Below are positions 1-12,107 of a stretch of DNA of 64,000 bases, in pieces. Every line of letters starts with the position of its first letter. The stretch's first letter is position 1. The stretch spans positions 420,596 to 484,595 of the forward strand of contig PJRA01000016.1 of assembly GCA_016987375.1 (NCBI GenBank), written 5' to 3'. Source of the stretch: Brachionus koreanus. Lineage: Eukaryota > Rotifera > Eurotatoria > Ploima > Brachionidae. Under the pieces are notes generated by a model that made no database searches, was not told the origin of the DNA, and saw only the letters and a list, made by a program, of their open reading frames with translations. The translations under genes were made by a program, and so were the position numbers.

Positions 1-170
1 CAGTTTTTTACAGTGTTTCAGTACAGTGTATCCTCAGAATTCTTCGTAGGCTTCCAGTATGGAAGGTGTTCGAACTTTTTTTATCAGATTCACACAATCT
101 CCAACATTTACTTCTGTACATCAGTATTGCTTTTACTACAGAATTCTACAGTTTTGATTTTGCAGAAAAT
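1..170 (-). mobile_element. 3' fragment of a LINE (non-LTR retrotransposon), cut by window edge
   Basis: The stretch matches, with many point differences, the part of the better preserved LINE at about 46990-47160 that follows its reverse-transcriptase domain. Shared blocks include 'cttcgtaggcttccag' and 'tcagattcacaca'. It reads on the minus strand and is broken by stops and small indels, so it is a dead fragment. Its 5' portion would lie outside the window. Confidence 0.7.
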
Positions 171-1070
171 CATTAACAAAAAAATTTAATATGAAATTTC
201 TTTTTTCTTTTTTTTTCAAACTCAATATGCATAACTTAATAAAATTTCATCAAAATATTTCTGGTTATTTTTAAATACTTTTATTTTTGCTATCTGCTAG
301 AAAATTTATAAAAAATATAAAAATTCAAGATCGGGTCTCTCCGAACCTAGAGGGCCACTAACATAAAAAAATATACAAAAAGAATGCTGTATTAAGTGTG
401 TAATTTAAGCTCTGTTCGAATATCTGTTCATATTTTAATCTAGGCTCGAAAATTTCAAACAATTGTACAACCAACAACATCTTCAAATTTAGTTTCGAGA
501 AAAAGAGCCGTTCTATAAAAAATCTATAAAATAACACTAAAAACATTTCTTAGTAATGTGTGAATTTTTTTAAAATAAATATTTTTTATAATAGTTAAAT
601 ATTTTTTTTTATTTTTTTTTGCTACAAAAATAATTTGTAGTCCATTTAAAATTTGTCTGAAAAACACTGCCTTTTAACTTAATTAGATTACACATTTGAT
701 TATTTCACTAGCTAATAGGCTCAAGGAAAATTTTTAAGCATAGGGAAATAGATCTTAAGAACTAAAAAAGTTTTAGTTAATTTTGACAATTGAATAATAG
801 ACAATTTTTCAATTTAATTTGAACAAAAAAAATATTATTTTAACTCATTAATAATGACTTGAATTTATTTAAACAATTTTTAAAAAGAAATATTAAAAAA
901 TGTTTGATTATAACTGATGCCAATAGCTTATAATTGTACCATAATTGACATAAAAGGAAAAACAACATATTTTATTTTCAAACAAAATAAAAAATAAAAC
1001 TTTATAATCATCGAAAAAAACTATTTATTTTTTTATTTTTTATTATATTTAAAAAAAAATTCAACTAAAT
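171..1070. other. AT-rich intergenic stretch
   Basis: No coding signal is visible. The only GC-richer patch is about 328-360, which I cannot assign. The right end is the 3' flank of the NOP58-like gene. Confidence 0.5.
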
Positions 1071-2485
1071 TTAATCAAATTTTCTTTTCTTTCCATGTGC
1101 CGACGATTTGGGTATAGTTGACTCATCAGCGTCCATGGCCTCATTTGCTTCGTCTCTGGGCGCTTCTCTCTTCATCGAATACTTTTCAAATTTGGCCTTT
1201 TGCTTACCAGTTCCACTTATTTTTTTTATCTTAATTAAAAAAAAATAGACACATAAATTTCTTATAAATTTTCCAAACTTACAATTCCTTGTTCCAACTG
1301 CTGAAGTCGTTTTTCAAGAACAGCACGCTGCTCTATTCCCATATTACAATTATTGTCTTCGCCTAGGGCATCAACCCTAATAGCCAAAGCAGCTTTGGCA
1401 GCCAACATTCTGGACACTTTGCCCTTGTACTTGGCACCGGATTGGCCGACTAAACTAGCATGGTAAATAAGACCGTACTTGGGAGTGTCGTGTTTTGTCT
1501 TCATGGCTCTGAACAATGCCTTCTCGGCTCCGAGTATTTGCACTGTTGATGACGGATGCTTGGCCAAATTCAGCAATGAGCCGGCATGGGCAATTAATCT
1601 GGCGCCAACAAGCTCGCCAACCAAAGCGGTCAAATTTGGCGCCACAGCCATCATTCTATTTTTCAAATATTCATACAACTGGTTTCTATATTCCGATATT
1701 TCAAGAACTTGGTCACATAAATTTGTAATATTTGACAAATCCTCTTCTGATATTTCAGTACCCATTGATACTTCGGCAGCTTCTTTTACTTTTTGTTCGA
1801 CATCTTCGGGCAATATATCATTCAACTCTGTTTTAATAGCGTTTGTTTTGTAGCCGACTTTTTTTATTGTTTTACAGTAGGCTATGTTGTCCTGGATTAT
1901 CTTGGACAATTCAGGAAAGTGCCATCCGTACCACTCTTTGCATCTCATTATGTAATTGTTGAGCTCTTTGTCCAAGTCGTCTAAAAGAGAAATGGCCTGT
2001 ACAATCATTGTGTCGACTTTGTCTGGCGAGAATTTGAGCTTGTAGCGAGACAGACTGTGTGCCAAACCGATTCTCATAGCGGCTATTTCCTTCTCAGGCA
2101 CTTTGATTAGACTTTCCATCTGACCGCGGATCAAGCGCATCAAATCTTGAACATTGTTGTTGCTTACACAGTTGATGTTAAATTTTTCTTTTATTGAGCT
2201 TCCAAGTTTTGCGTCGGCGACCAGCAGAGTTTCTTGCTCGTCGTCGGCTATTTTTTTCAAAAGTTTTTTCAATGGTTTGGGTATCTTTCCCTCGATAGAG
2301 CCGGTGATGGCCGCCAGAGCGATTGTGGTGTCGTCAAACTTTTGGAAATGCTGCAACTGTAGCAATTTGTTGGCTTTTTCAGGCGTTTGAAAATCCAAGT
2401 AGAGATTGTCAGTTTCCTGGAGTTTTTTCTCGTTTAGCAGTTTGAATACCGCGTAGCCAGCGGCTGTTTCAAATAAAACTAACAT
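1071..2485 (-). CDS. NOP58: NOP58, box C/D snoRNP core protein
   Basis: Core nucleolar protein that, with NOP56, fibrillarin and SNU13, forms the box C/D snoRNP guiding 2'-O-methylation of rRNA. Two exons: 1283-2485 (401 codons) and 1071-1229, with a 53-base intron opening GTAAGT. The join is in phase and gives 453 aa, against about 529 in human; the basic tail is the shortened part. The start MLVLFETAAGYAVFK is the family N-terminus. NOP5NT (about 1-65), NOSIC (about 165-230) and the Nop domain (about 235-400) follow in order. The Nop signatures GAEKALFRAMK and SRMLAAKAALAIRVDALGE are intact. Exon 2 continues with IKKISGTGK, as expected after the coiled segment, and ends in a lysine-rich tail (GKKRKFD). 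A TTTTAG lies 3 bases before the ATG. Identity is firm; the exon 2 boundary rests on homology and phase. Confidence 0.95.
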
Positions 2486-3047
2486 TCTCTAAAATAATTT
2501 TCAAAAATTATTTTCTAATTTCTCTAAACTCGTGGATCTTTATTTTTTTTATTTTTTTGTTTTGAAATTTTAAAAATGAAAAAAAATTATTATTTTTTTG
2601 GTTATGGGATTTTTTTTCATTTGTATACACATCTAAATTGAATTGAATGCAAATTTAGTTTTAAAAAAAGAGTACATTTTTAATTTGTAACATGCGTTTT
2701 TTTTCTTTTTTGAACAATTGCAAAACTTAGCTAAAATTATGTTTGATTTAATTAAAAAATATGTGCTTAGATTTAGCAAAAAAAAAATATTTATTTAATA
2801 TGATGTAGACTATGTTTAACCATCATAAATTATTTTACTAAAATCTGGCTGATTTAAAAAATGTTTAAGAGCTTTCCGGCTATAATAAATCTATCTATTT
2901 TGGCTCTCAAAAAATATTCTTTGTGCTAGAAGCTTATTTCAAATTTTATTCTCACAATTTGTCAAGAAATTATAACGGTGCAAACAATTTTTGAAATTTT
3001 CTCTTAATTTTCATTTTGGATGTTTACTGAAATTGTATATTTGGTGA

Positions 3048-3236
3048 GGCAAAATGAAAATATTTTTACATTTTTGCATTTTCATATTTTTAGATATTTT
3101 GTGCAATTTTTCAGAAAGTTAAAAAAAATCCTTGAAATTATTTGGTAAGCAAAAATTTAATAAAAAATTTCTTAAATATTGCACAAAATATCTAAAAATA
3201 TGAAAATGCAAAAATGTAAATTATTTTCATTTTGCC
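3048..3236. repeat. MITE with long inverted repeats, copy 1
   Basis: A 189-base near-palindrome starts GGCAAAATGAAAAT and ends with the inverse, with arms of roughly 70 bases. The flanks are ATTTGGTGA on the left and ATTTGATGA on the right, 8 of 9 identical, which looks like a target-site duplication. Related copies lie at 33932-34122 and 49666-49790. There is no coding capacity, so it would be non-autonomous. Confidence 0.75.
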
Positions 3237-4090
3237 ATTTGATGACTAATATTTTTATTTAGTAACTAATTTATTTTCAAAAAATAGAGAAAAAAATATT
3301 TCGGGTTAGAAGCAAAAATACATTTATTAATTATAAATTTCAATTTTTGTTCAAAAAAGAAAAATGACCAGAAAAAAAGAGGCTTTTTTGCGTCTATCTC
3401 TTTTCGCATTTAGCTCAATTTGCAAATCTAAAGATGGAAATTCAGTAAACAATTCTAATTTGTAATATATTTTATTCTTTTTTTGATATATTTTATTCAT
3501 TTGATCTTCTTGCCGTTTTTATTTCTTTATTTTCCTTTGACCAAACAAAACCCATTGATTGAAAAAACCAAAGCCAAATCATTTGCAAGAAAGCCTATAA
3601 ATTTGATCTTTTTCTTCCATGTAAATTTTCATGTCTAACTTAATATTTAAAAGCAATTTATTTCAAGTTTTTTGTCTAATGGCGGATAGAGTTTTATTCC
3701 ACAGAGCCATTTGAAATTTAAATAAACTATTAAAAAAAAAATAACTACTTAAATCATTTTCGAAAGTTGTTTTAGATATTTTTAAAAAAATACTTCAAAA
3801 AAATTCGTTAACTTAAATTAATTTTTCCTATGCAAATAATTTAAAATATAGAATGGAATATTTTTATGAAGTAAATTTTAATTTGTCATAATAGGAATAT
3901 TTTTTGTTTTGTTTGTATTTGAATTTCACAATAACGAGAAATGGAGAAATACCAGATAGAGGTTATCTAAATAACAGTTCTAATTGGTATAGATTATCTA
4001 AAAAATCTAATTATTTTTTAAAAAAAATTTCAATGAAAAAGTTAATTTAATTTAGACTTAAATTCAATTATTATTATTATTATTATTTTA
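3237..4090. other. AT-rich intergenic stretch
   Basis: No gene is visible. An (ATT)n microsatellite runs at about 4068-4090. Confidence 0.5.
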
Positions 4091-4157
4091 CTACTAAGGA
4101 CTACTAACTATACCAAGGAGGTGTCGTACAACAAGCTTATTCTTGTCCTTGAATATC

Positions 4158-4454
4158 ATGCCTACGGATTACATCATCAAAAACATTAAGGTTGACTTTT
4201 TCAATCGATTAATTGAAAATGAACTCACTAAGAAGATGATGATTGAGCTAGCAAAACAACCGATTCCAAACGACTTCATTTGCGAAATACTGGAACTTAC
4301 CCGACAATTAGAAGAGGAAAATATGGACAAATGCAAACTTGTTAAGCTGAATATCACTACTGAATACCGTTCAAATCAAAAAAACGATGCCAAAGTCCAA
4401 AAGCTCAGAGATATATATATAAGACAGGGAGAAAAGATAACATATCGGGCTTAA
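4158..4454 (+). CDS. Small unrecognised ORF, possible mobile-element remnant
   Basis: This 98-codon ORF sits in a GC-richer island (about 4090-4480) amid AT-rich DNA. The product is acidic to basic, mostly helical in appearance, with a charged middle (RQLEEENMDKCK) and no signal peptide or membrane segment. I do not recognise it. It follows an (ATT)n run and is followed by a poly-T tract at about 4530, a setting common for retroelement debris. No introns are evident. It could be a real small gene, a gag-like scrap, or chance; its length and base composition argue mildly against chance. Confidence 0.3.
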   Translation: MPTDYIIKNIKVDFFNRLIENELTKKMMIELAKQPIPNDFICEILELTRQLEEENMDKCKLVKLNITTEYRSNQKNDAKVQKLRDIYIRQGEKITYRA

Positions 4455-4519
4455 TATTCCAGATTTGTAGATTTGATGTAGCTTAGTTTTCATATCCGAC
4501 AGTTTCTTATCAATTAAAA

Positions 4520-5468
4520 GTCAAAATTTTTTTTTTTTTTTTTTTGAAATGATCTTTTACGTAGACTAATTGTATTTTATTGAATATCTAAAATTGTAAA
4601 TAGAAACTATGGCACTTTTTTTTAAATTTTTTGGTACCATTTACACACAATTTTGTAATTTTATATTTTTATACAAAACACAGTGCCCCTTATTTGACGG
4701 GTCACTGAGCAAGTGGTCGGCGATCGGCCTTAGCTTAGAATTAATAATAATAATTAAATTCAATTATTGTTTTACTTAAATTATTTTTTTTCAATCTTAT
4801 TTTTATTTATTTTTATATTTGTTAAAAAAAAATAGATTAGAAGAGAATTTTTCAACATTTAGTTCTATTCTAATTTACTTATGATCCTAGAAAAACTAAA
4901 AATAATTATCAATTGAATAAATAATTAAATAAATTGCATTTTTTTAACTTGATAATGTGTCACTGCAAAGTGACATTTTTTTCAAGATGATTGAACTCAA
5001 ATAAAATTTTATATTAATTTTATGCAAGAAATATTAAAAACTTAATGAATTCCATTGGGATTTCGAATAAATTCAAGAAATTTTGTTAATTTAATTTTTT
5101 TAAATCAATTTAAAAATTTTTTTCTTAATTTTTATATCCCTTAAATATAAATTTAGCATTTTTAACGTTATTCTAAACAATGTTTTGCTTATTTATCCAA
5201 AAGACAATAAAATAATCAACTCCAAACAGATGCATTTATCAAGCAATTAAATACACAGTTTAAATAAAATAAAATATAAGCAAATACGTGTAGCTTTTAT
5301 TTGAAATTTATCTAAAATTTTGCTTCAAAGTCAATGTCAAAAAACTTGACAAATGTTCATTTATACTCAAAATAATACCACGAATACAACTTTCAATCTC
5401 TTTTAAAAAAAAACCATTTTCCAAATAATCATAATTAAAAGCTTTTTGAAAAAAAAAAGAATTTAGAA
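4520..5468. other. Intergenic stretch upstream of SSR1
   Basis: AT-rich apart from a GC-rich patch at about 4683-4740 that I cannot assign and a short perfect hairpin (GTCACT...AGTGAC) at about 4957-4973. The right half presumably holds the SSR1 promoter, but no defined element is visible. Confidence 0.4.
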
Positions 5469-6348
5469 ATGAAAATTTTTAATTTTACACTTTTCCTTAT
5501 TGCCACATTTTCATTTTCTCTTTTATTTGCGCCTGCAATTGTGAGAGCTGAAGATGGAGTTGAAGATGAAGTAGAAGAAGACGCTGTGATAAACGAAGAA
5601 GCTGAAAATCCAAGTGCAGCTGAAGTAAACAAAAAAATAAAATTAAAATTTTTGTATTAAATTTTTTAATAAAAAATTGAAGAGTGAAGAAGAAAGTGCT
5701 GAAGATTTGGAATTATCATCGCCTTATGTGAAAACAAATTTCTTGTTTGTTGAGCCAGCCGAAGGAATTGACTTGCCAGCTGGACGTTTGGTTAAAATTC
5801 TTGTCGGATTCCAGAACAATGCAACAAGCGCATTTTTGGTTGAGGGAATTGACGCCTCGTTCCGATATCCACAAGACTTTTCCTACCACATTCAAAATTT
5901 TTCTTACTTCCGTTACAACAAAGTTGTCGACTCTGATCGTGAAGCCACATTCGAATATATGTTCACTCCAAGCGAGGCCTTCTCTGCTCGTCAGTTCGGC
6001 TTGACTATCAATTTAAAATACAAAAGTGCCGAAGGCAGAGAATACGTAAACACAGTTTTCAATGAAACAGTTAGCATCACCGAACCAGATGAGGGCTTTG
6101 ATGGCGAAACACTTTTCTTATATGTTTTTCTTGCGGCAATTTTGGCTCTATTGGGTCTTTTGGGAAAACAAATGCTTTCTTCAGTCACCAAAAAAGGTCG
6201 ATCGACCAAGCCGAGAAGCTATGCTACAACATCATCTAATGAAGTCGACATGGACTGGATACCTAAACACCATGTGGAAACTCAGAGCAACTCTCCCAGA
6301 ACTTCGCCAAGACAACGCGGCCGACAAGGCGCCAAATCAAAAGAATAA
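5469..6348 (+). CDS. SSR1: SSR1 / TRAP-alpha, translocon-associated protein alpha
   Basis: Subunit of the ER translocon-associated protein complex, which sits beside Sec61 and aids entry of secretory proteins. Two exons, 5469-5624 (52 codons) and 5683-6348, are split by a 58-base GTAAAC...AAG intron in phase 0, giving 273 aa. Visible in order: a signal peptide (residues 1-27, ending IVRA), an acidic luminal segment typical of the family, the conserved luminal fold with SFRYPQDF, three N-glycosylation sequons (about 98, 124, 179), one membrane helix (about 194-214) after FDGETLFLYV, and a basic cytosolic tail with NEVDMDWIP. The start is the only ATG giving a signal peptide, and TTTAG lies 2 bases before it. 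A poly(A) signal AATAAA occurs at about 6743. Confidence 0.95.
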
Positions 6349-8009
6349 AAATTTAATGATCAAAAGTGATTCAGTTGAAAATAAATTTTTGATTTTAATT
6401 TTCTTTATATGTTCAAGTCTATTTTATTTTTGTTGGTTTTGGATCACGTTTGTTTTTTTGATTTTATTTCAAATAGTTGTTGATAATTTAAATGGATTAG
6501 AAGTCAAAAACTCGTTTGAAAAAGATGATGATTCTAACATTGACAGCCGGATTATTTTCATTTGTCTTATTTTGTTTGATTTTTTGAAAAATATTTTGCT
6601 TAGAATCAGGTCTATCTTAATCATTTTTTCGCTTAAAAAAGACAAAATTTTTTCTATACTAATCGAATGCAAATATCTTAAAATTTTAAAATTAAGCATC
6701 ATCATTTTAAAAAAAATTTAATTCGATTTTTAGTCTTTCAAAAATAAAGTTTAAAACAAATTTTTTTACTTTTTTATTAAATTTAAAATAAAAAAATAGG
6801 CTTCTTTTGAACATTATTGTATTATTAAATTCATTTGACAAAAATTAAAAAATTTGTTCGATTTCCTGATTTTTTAGGCATTTCACATCATATTTCATTT
6901 TATACAAAAAGATACAGAACAAGACCTAAATTAGAACTACTAATTCATATATAATCAAATAAAAAGAGTAGGAAATAAATATTTATATGGAATTAACATT
7001 ATTACATTAAATTATGTCATCATTTTGATGTGTTTAGGATTGAATTCAAGAGGGTTTTGTACTTAAAGTTGTTTATTTTAAAGCTCTGGATCTTAATTCA
7101 TGGTTTTTCTAAAAAAGGTTTAATCAGCTCTGTCATCAATCATACTGATTCGTAACTCTTTCTGGATTGTTTTGATACTTGTTTTTTTTGGAAAATATTT
7201 GATGATTCTCAAGATCCAATTTTGCATTTTTGTATTTCAGACTTTATCTTCTGAGTACTAAATTGAAAAATTACACAACAATAGTCGAATAATGACCTTA
7301 TGAGTCATTAAATTCTGTTGTTTTTGAATGACGATACCCACTTTTATTTTCTGTTTAGGTTGATTTTGGAAATTTGTTTTGAATTGATAATTTTTAAGTG
7401 TTTGTTGTAATTGATCTTAGGGTCTAAGTCTGTGAGTTCTTGATCTTTGTTCAAACTTGTTTTGAGAGAATGTTGAGTTAGATAAGAGATGAATTTTAAA
7501 TTTAGTTGTGAATTTTAGCAAAATTTTACCTTTAATTAAGATAATTAAAAATCATGGATCTTTTTCTTTACTTTTCCTTAACACTGTAATTTCAAGAACA
7601 AAAAATTTGTTGTTTCTAAGCAAATAATTCTTATTATTTTTGATCGCATATGGAAAATTGTGAAAATTTGACTTAAAAAAATGACTTAAATTTAGTTTTA
7701 TTTTAGATTTTTTAATTTTGCTATCTGTCAGTCATTTATTTAGCATTATTAAAATCAAATTACACTATTCATTTCAAGATAGTATCTTTTAAATTCACCC
7801 TTAAGACTAGAATAAATAGTCTATTTTTTTAAATGAAATTTATTGAACACTATCTAAATAATGGAATATAAAATGTATAAATATTTTTTTAATATTTTTA
7901 TGTTAACTGGAAATAACAAAAATTAAATTAGATGAAAAAAAAACTTTTTAAAAAAATTTTGTAAGAAAAAAATTTTTTGTAGTTGTTGATTATCATTCAT
8001 GAAAAAAAG
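6349..8009. other. Intergenic stretch between SSR1 and the calmodulin-like gene
   Basis: Contains the likely 3' UTR of SSR1 to about 6750. An open frame at 6356-6721 encodes a hydrophobic, low-complexity peptide and is judged chance (see rejected). The rest, between two genes that point towards each other, shows no coding signal. Confidence 0.5.
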
Positions 8010-8654
8010 TCACAAGTCTAGTTTTCTCATCAATTGAACAAATTCCTTGTAATTGACTTGCTTATCTCCATCAGTGTCAGCCTCGGTGATCATCAAATTA
8101 ATCTCCTCATCACTAAGAGTCTGGCCGAGCTTTTTCATTACGTTCTTAAGCTCCTCAGCGGTGATGAAATGATCGCCATTTTCATCGAATATCTTGAATG
8201 TGTTCTCCAAGTCAGCACTCTTGTCATTATATTTGTCTGGCGACATTTTGATTGACATCCATATGGCAAACTCGTTGAAATCGACTGTTCCGCTGCCGTC
8301 CAAATCGATCTCTTTCATCAAAGTGGCTAGCTGGTCCTTGGAAGGGCTGAGGCCAAGGCTCTTGATCACATCGCCGAACTCGTCTAAAGTTATCTTGCTG
8401 TCACCGTTTTTGTCATACATCAAAAATGCCTCACGGTAAACCTCTATTTGTTCTTCGGTCAGCGCAGTATGCTTTGATCGCTTTTTAATATAAAATGTTA
8501 GTCTCATTTTTTTTTATTTTTTACAAAAAAATTGTTAGTCTATTATTAAAATAATTAAACTATGTTTTATGTTTACTCTAAATAAACACTTTACAAAAGC
8601 AAAAAATTTCTCTATTCTTCTTCTCAGGAATCGATAACTTACCGGATCAGACAT
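8010..8654 (-). CDS. Calmodulin-like protein with four EF-hands
   Basis: Calcium sensor of the calmodulin superfamily, expected to be cytosolic and to bind target proteins when calcium-loaded. The coding exon 8010-8480 joins in phase 0 to a 12-base coding piece, 8643-8654 (MSDP), across a 162-base intron opening GTAAGT. The product is 160 aa, beginning MSDPRSKHTALTEEQ. All four 12-residue loops are canonical: D27-E38, D63-E74, D103-E114 and D139-E150, so all sites should bind calcium. The protein is about 11 residues longer than calmodulin at the N-terminus, and the linker carries KMSPDKYNDKSAD, so it is a divergent calmodulin-like or troponin-C-like protein, not calmodulin itself. Reading straight through would start at 8507, but that stretch is the intron end. 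A further upstream exon (8867-8922) could extend the N-terminus; see findings. Confidence 0.88.
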
Positions 8655-8922
8655 GTTTCTTAATTTTAATCTAAAAAAAAAAAGATATTTTTCTTTATTT
8701 TTTAAAAATAGCTGAAAAAAAAACTTTAAAATTATGCGTTTTCATTCTAATCGATTTACAACTCTCTAAAAAATAGTTAAATAATTTTTTTTTTTATGTT
8801 ATGAGACATATAGAATTATTATAATTCAAAAACAAACTGGATTTTTCAGAAATAAAGGCTCTTTACTCTAGGCGCTTACGTGCCCGCTTATTTGACATAA
8901 ATCCGATTGAAAATTTTGACAT

Positions 8923-9736
8923 TTTCCTTTCAGCATTCCCCAGTCTTTGCTTTAAAAATTAATATTCTATTTAATTAGTCAATAATTTATTGAATTGCTT
9001 CAAACCTGGATGCTCTAAAGCTGTTTACCAATTAGGGAAATAAATAAAAAACAACAACAATGTTGAGAATTTTTTTTTTTTCAATTTTTAAAATTAGCTT
9101 ATAAATATTTTGAGAAAAATTAATGCAAAATGAAACATAAATAAATGAGTCATTGAGAGAAATAAAATAATTGAAATTGAAACTAAAGTTGAAAATCGGA
9201 GTCCGCATAATTGCTAGATATCGGCGTAGAAGAAGAGAAAATTATTCCCCAAATACCTTCAATTATGTCAGCGATTCATCTCATTTTCAGCATTGACAAA
9301 ATTATGATGATACTCATGTAAACCTAATAATAATAATAAAAATAATCATATATCCGCTCTTGCTTGAAAATTTATTTATTTATTAATCTCGAATTTTAAT
9401 ATTTTAATGACAATCTAATGCATTCATATCTTATTGTGTGTCTCTTTTCACTTAATTTCCTTCTAGAGCAATCATTTAATTAATTTCCGATCAAATTATT
9501 CCAAATCTAAATGCTGACTTATGTGTATTTGTGTTCAAAATTGTCTTCTCTCAGCCACTGAAACCAGTCTAATATGCTAGAAGAAAAAAGCAAAGAATGC
9601 ATTTAACTATTTATTAGAAAAATTTTAATCAAAAAATTGTTTCTTTATGCCGCTGAATTTCGATAATTATTGATTTAAAATTGAATAAATAAATGGAATG
9701 ATGATTTTTTATTCATCCTTTTTTTTACATAAAATT
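8923..9736. other. Intergenic stretch, calmodulin-like promoter side
   Basis: AT-rich. A less AT-biased block at about 9195-9350 has no assignable function. It could include upstream control sequence for the calmodulin-like gene or the 3' UTR of ARPC5. Confidence 0.35.
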
Positions 9737-10246
9737 CTAAACTCGCTTCCTGTCAGTCAACACTCTAACAATGCATCCATTACCACCAATAGCATAGACC
9801 TGGAAATTAACAAAAAAAATGATTGATGTTAGGGCTGACAATAATATAAGTACCTTTTCATGCCATGCTAATAACAGTGCACTGTCTCTTGGCTCCTTTT
9901 CGAATCCACGATAGATATATTTCATCAAAACGTCCAGAGACTCGTCATTGAGACTTTTAACTGCGTTGTCGATCTCAGCTGAATTTGGAAAACTTCTCAG
10001 CACCCTCATGACTAAATTGAAGACAGCATCTTTGACTTGTTGATTTTTGGAGTTTAGAGGCGGATTTCGAAGAATCATATTTAGTGCATCCATGCTCCGC
10101 TTTGAATTTATCAAAGCGACAATTTCGGGCTCATTGGGCATGCTGTCGTCTTGGTTATTTTGCACATCGTCTTCATTGTAATTCTCTGGATTGTATATGT
10201 CAATGTCTATTCTTCGAAAGCCGCTCAAGTTTGAATTCGTGGCCAT
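9737..10246 (-). CDS. ARPC5: ARPC5, Arp2/3 complex subunit 5 (p16)
   Basis: Smallest subunit of the seven-member Arp2/3 complex, which nucleates branched actin filaments; ARPC5 holds Arp2 in the assembly. Two exons, 9854-10246 (131 codons) and 9737-9799 (20 codons plus stop), flank a 54-base intron GTACTT...CCAG in phase 0. The total is 151 aa, the same length I recall for the human protein. Family blocks are clear: NPPLNSKNQQVKD, SLNDESLDVLMKYIYRGFE, LLLAWHEK, and the C-terminal GGNGCIVRVLTDRKRV, which is created only when the intron is removed. The start MATNSNLSGFRRIDID fits family N-termini. An acceptor-like CTAG stands about 10 bases before the ATG. Confidence 0.95.
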   Translation of the reverse strand: MATNSNLSGFRRIDIDIYNPENYNEDDVQNNQDDSMPNEPEIVALINSKRSMDALNMILRNPPLNSKNQQVKDAVFNLVMRVLRSFPNSAEIDNAVKSLNDESLDVLMKYIYRGFEKEPRDSALLLAWHEKVLILLSALTSIIFFVNFQVYAIGGNGCIVRVLTDRKRV

Positions 10247-12107
10247 ATTTTAAATCTAGATGCAAACAAAATTTAGACATATGACTAAATTATTTTTTTT
10301 TATAATTAAAAAATTTTTATTCGAATTTTTATCTATTTTTCAAGCAGGTCTATTATAATTTTTGTTTTTTAGCAAAAAATATTATAAGTTTATGCCAAAT
10401 TAATTTCAAATTGCAATTTAAGATTGAATTTTAATCTTGTTTTTTGCTTATTTTTTTTCTAAAAAGATTTTTTCAAATAAAATATATTTTGGAGAATGTG
10501 TGTCCAAGTGTATGTGAAATTGATTTGTTTAGAAAAAATTAAAAAATATTTTTTTTTTTTTAAATTAAAAGGCATAAATATGTTTCAAAAATCTACAAAA
10601 AAGAAGGAATTATGAAAATTTTTTCATAATTTCCGAATTAGTTTCCAATATCTGAAAGCTTATTTGATATAAATAAAAATGTTGAGCTAATGTAATTGAT
10701 TTGGATCATGTCTTTTTTTGGTAATCACACAGTCTTTTTCCATTTCAGTGCCACATAGATTAAATTGAATAATAAGAAGATTATATTTAAATTATTTTGA
10801 AAATTAAAGATTATGCTTAAGGTAAAAAATGAAATTTGACATAAAAATCAGAGTGTATCATCTCAGATTTTATAAAAATTAGTTTTTCAATTTTTCATTA
10901 CAAAATCATATTATTTTAATTATAAAAACTACGTTTTCTAATTTACTTTTATGCTCTTAAAATATTATCAAATTTTAGATGTATCATTAAAAATTTAATA
11001 TGATGATGATTTTTTTTACAAATAAAATTTTTTTAACTTTTGTAAATGTTAAAAATTAGTCGTTTTTGCTAATTATTTGAAATCTCATAGGTAAATGGAA
11101 AATAATTAGATAAAAGAAAAAAAAATTTTAATTTTTAACTGGTCTCAAATAAATAAACTTAAAAACATTTAATTAAATTGTTATATAAAAATTATCTTAG
11201 AAATATTTAATTTAATTGATTATTAAAAGTTTTAATTGAAATCAACAAAAAAAAACAATAATAATTTCACTGTTTTACATTCACAAATCACAAATAAAAT
11301 AAGAAATTTTACTGAAATATTATTGAATTCTCCATAATGTTTATTTTTGTCATATAAAATTTTATTTTAATTATGTATAAAAATTAAAAATAAAATTGAT
11401 ATTATATTTTTGTTGACTTTTTTATTGATATTTGAGAATTTTTGTCAAAATAATTATTTTAAAATAATACAAAAATAAAATGAGACAGTAGAAGGAAATT
11501 GTTTGCTGGAAATTTTTTAGTTTTAAAGTGTTTCAGAAATTCTGCAAATACTGTGCAGTTTAGTGCAAATTTTATCTAATTTTTTTATTGATGTACATTT
11601 TACAGAAAAATGAAGAGTAATTGCAGAATTTAGAATTCGCTTGTACAAATTTATATAACATTGTACTGTTTAGAGAACTATTTTTGTACAACTAAAAGAA
11701 AAATTATGCAGTTTTTCCTTTTTTTTTTACTGTAAATTTTGTACTAAGATTTCCCATTGCCTTATTTGTTACCAATTTTACTTCTAAATTTTTGACTGTT
11801 AATGTTTCAAGTGTTACAACTGGTTCTGTATTGGAAAAATTGATAAAATTTTTTTTGTAAATTTGAAAGAAATTGAAATATTTTAAAATTTTAAATTTAA
11901 TCTTTTAGCACCAGAATATTAATAAACATAAAATTATTTATTATTAATTTAATTGATTATTTTTTAACACAGTTGGTTAAAAATGTAGTACCAACAATTA
12001 ATATCTAAATTTATCCTTTAAAAATAAGACGAAAATTTGACTTGTTGAATTTCTTCACAAATATCAGGTATCCATATCCTTAACAGGTATGTCATATCTT
12101 TCGAGGT
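10247..12107. other. AT-rich intergenic stretch
   Basis: Very low GC, with many homopolymer runs and no open frame of note. Nothing identifiable was seen. Confidence 0.5.

Noticed and set aside
6356..6721. Open frame of about 120 codons directly after the SSR1 stop
   Set aside because: The peptide is nearly all Ile/Leu/Phe/Lys/Asn with no motif, as expected from AT-rich DNA. It overlaps the likely SSR1 3' UTR and there is no separate promoter or splice signal.
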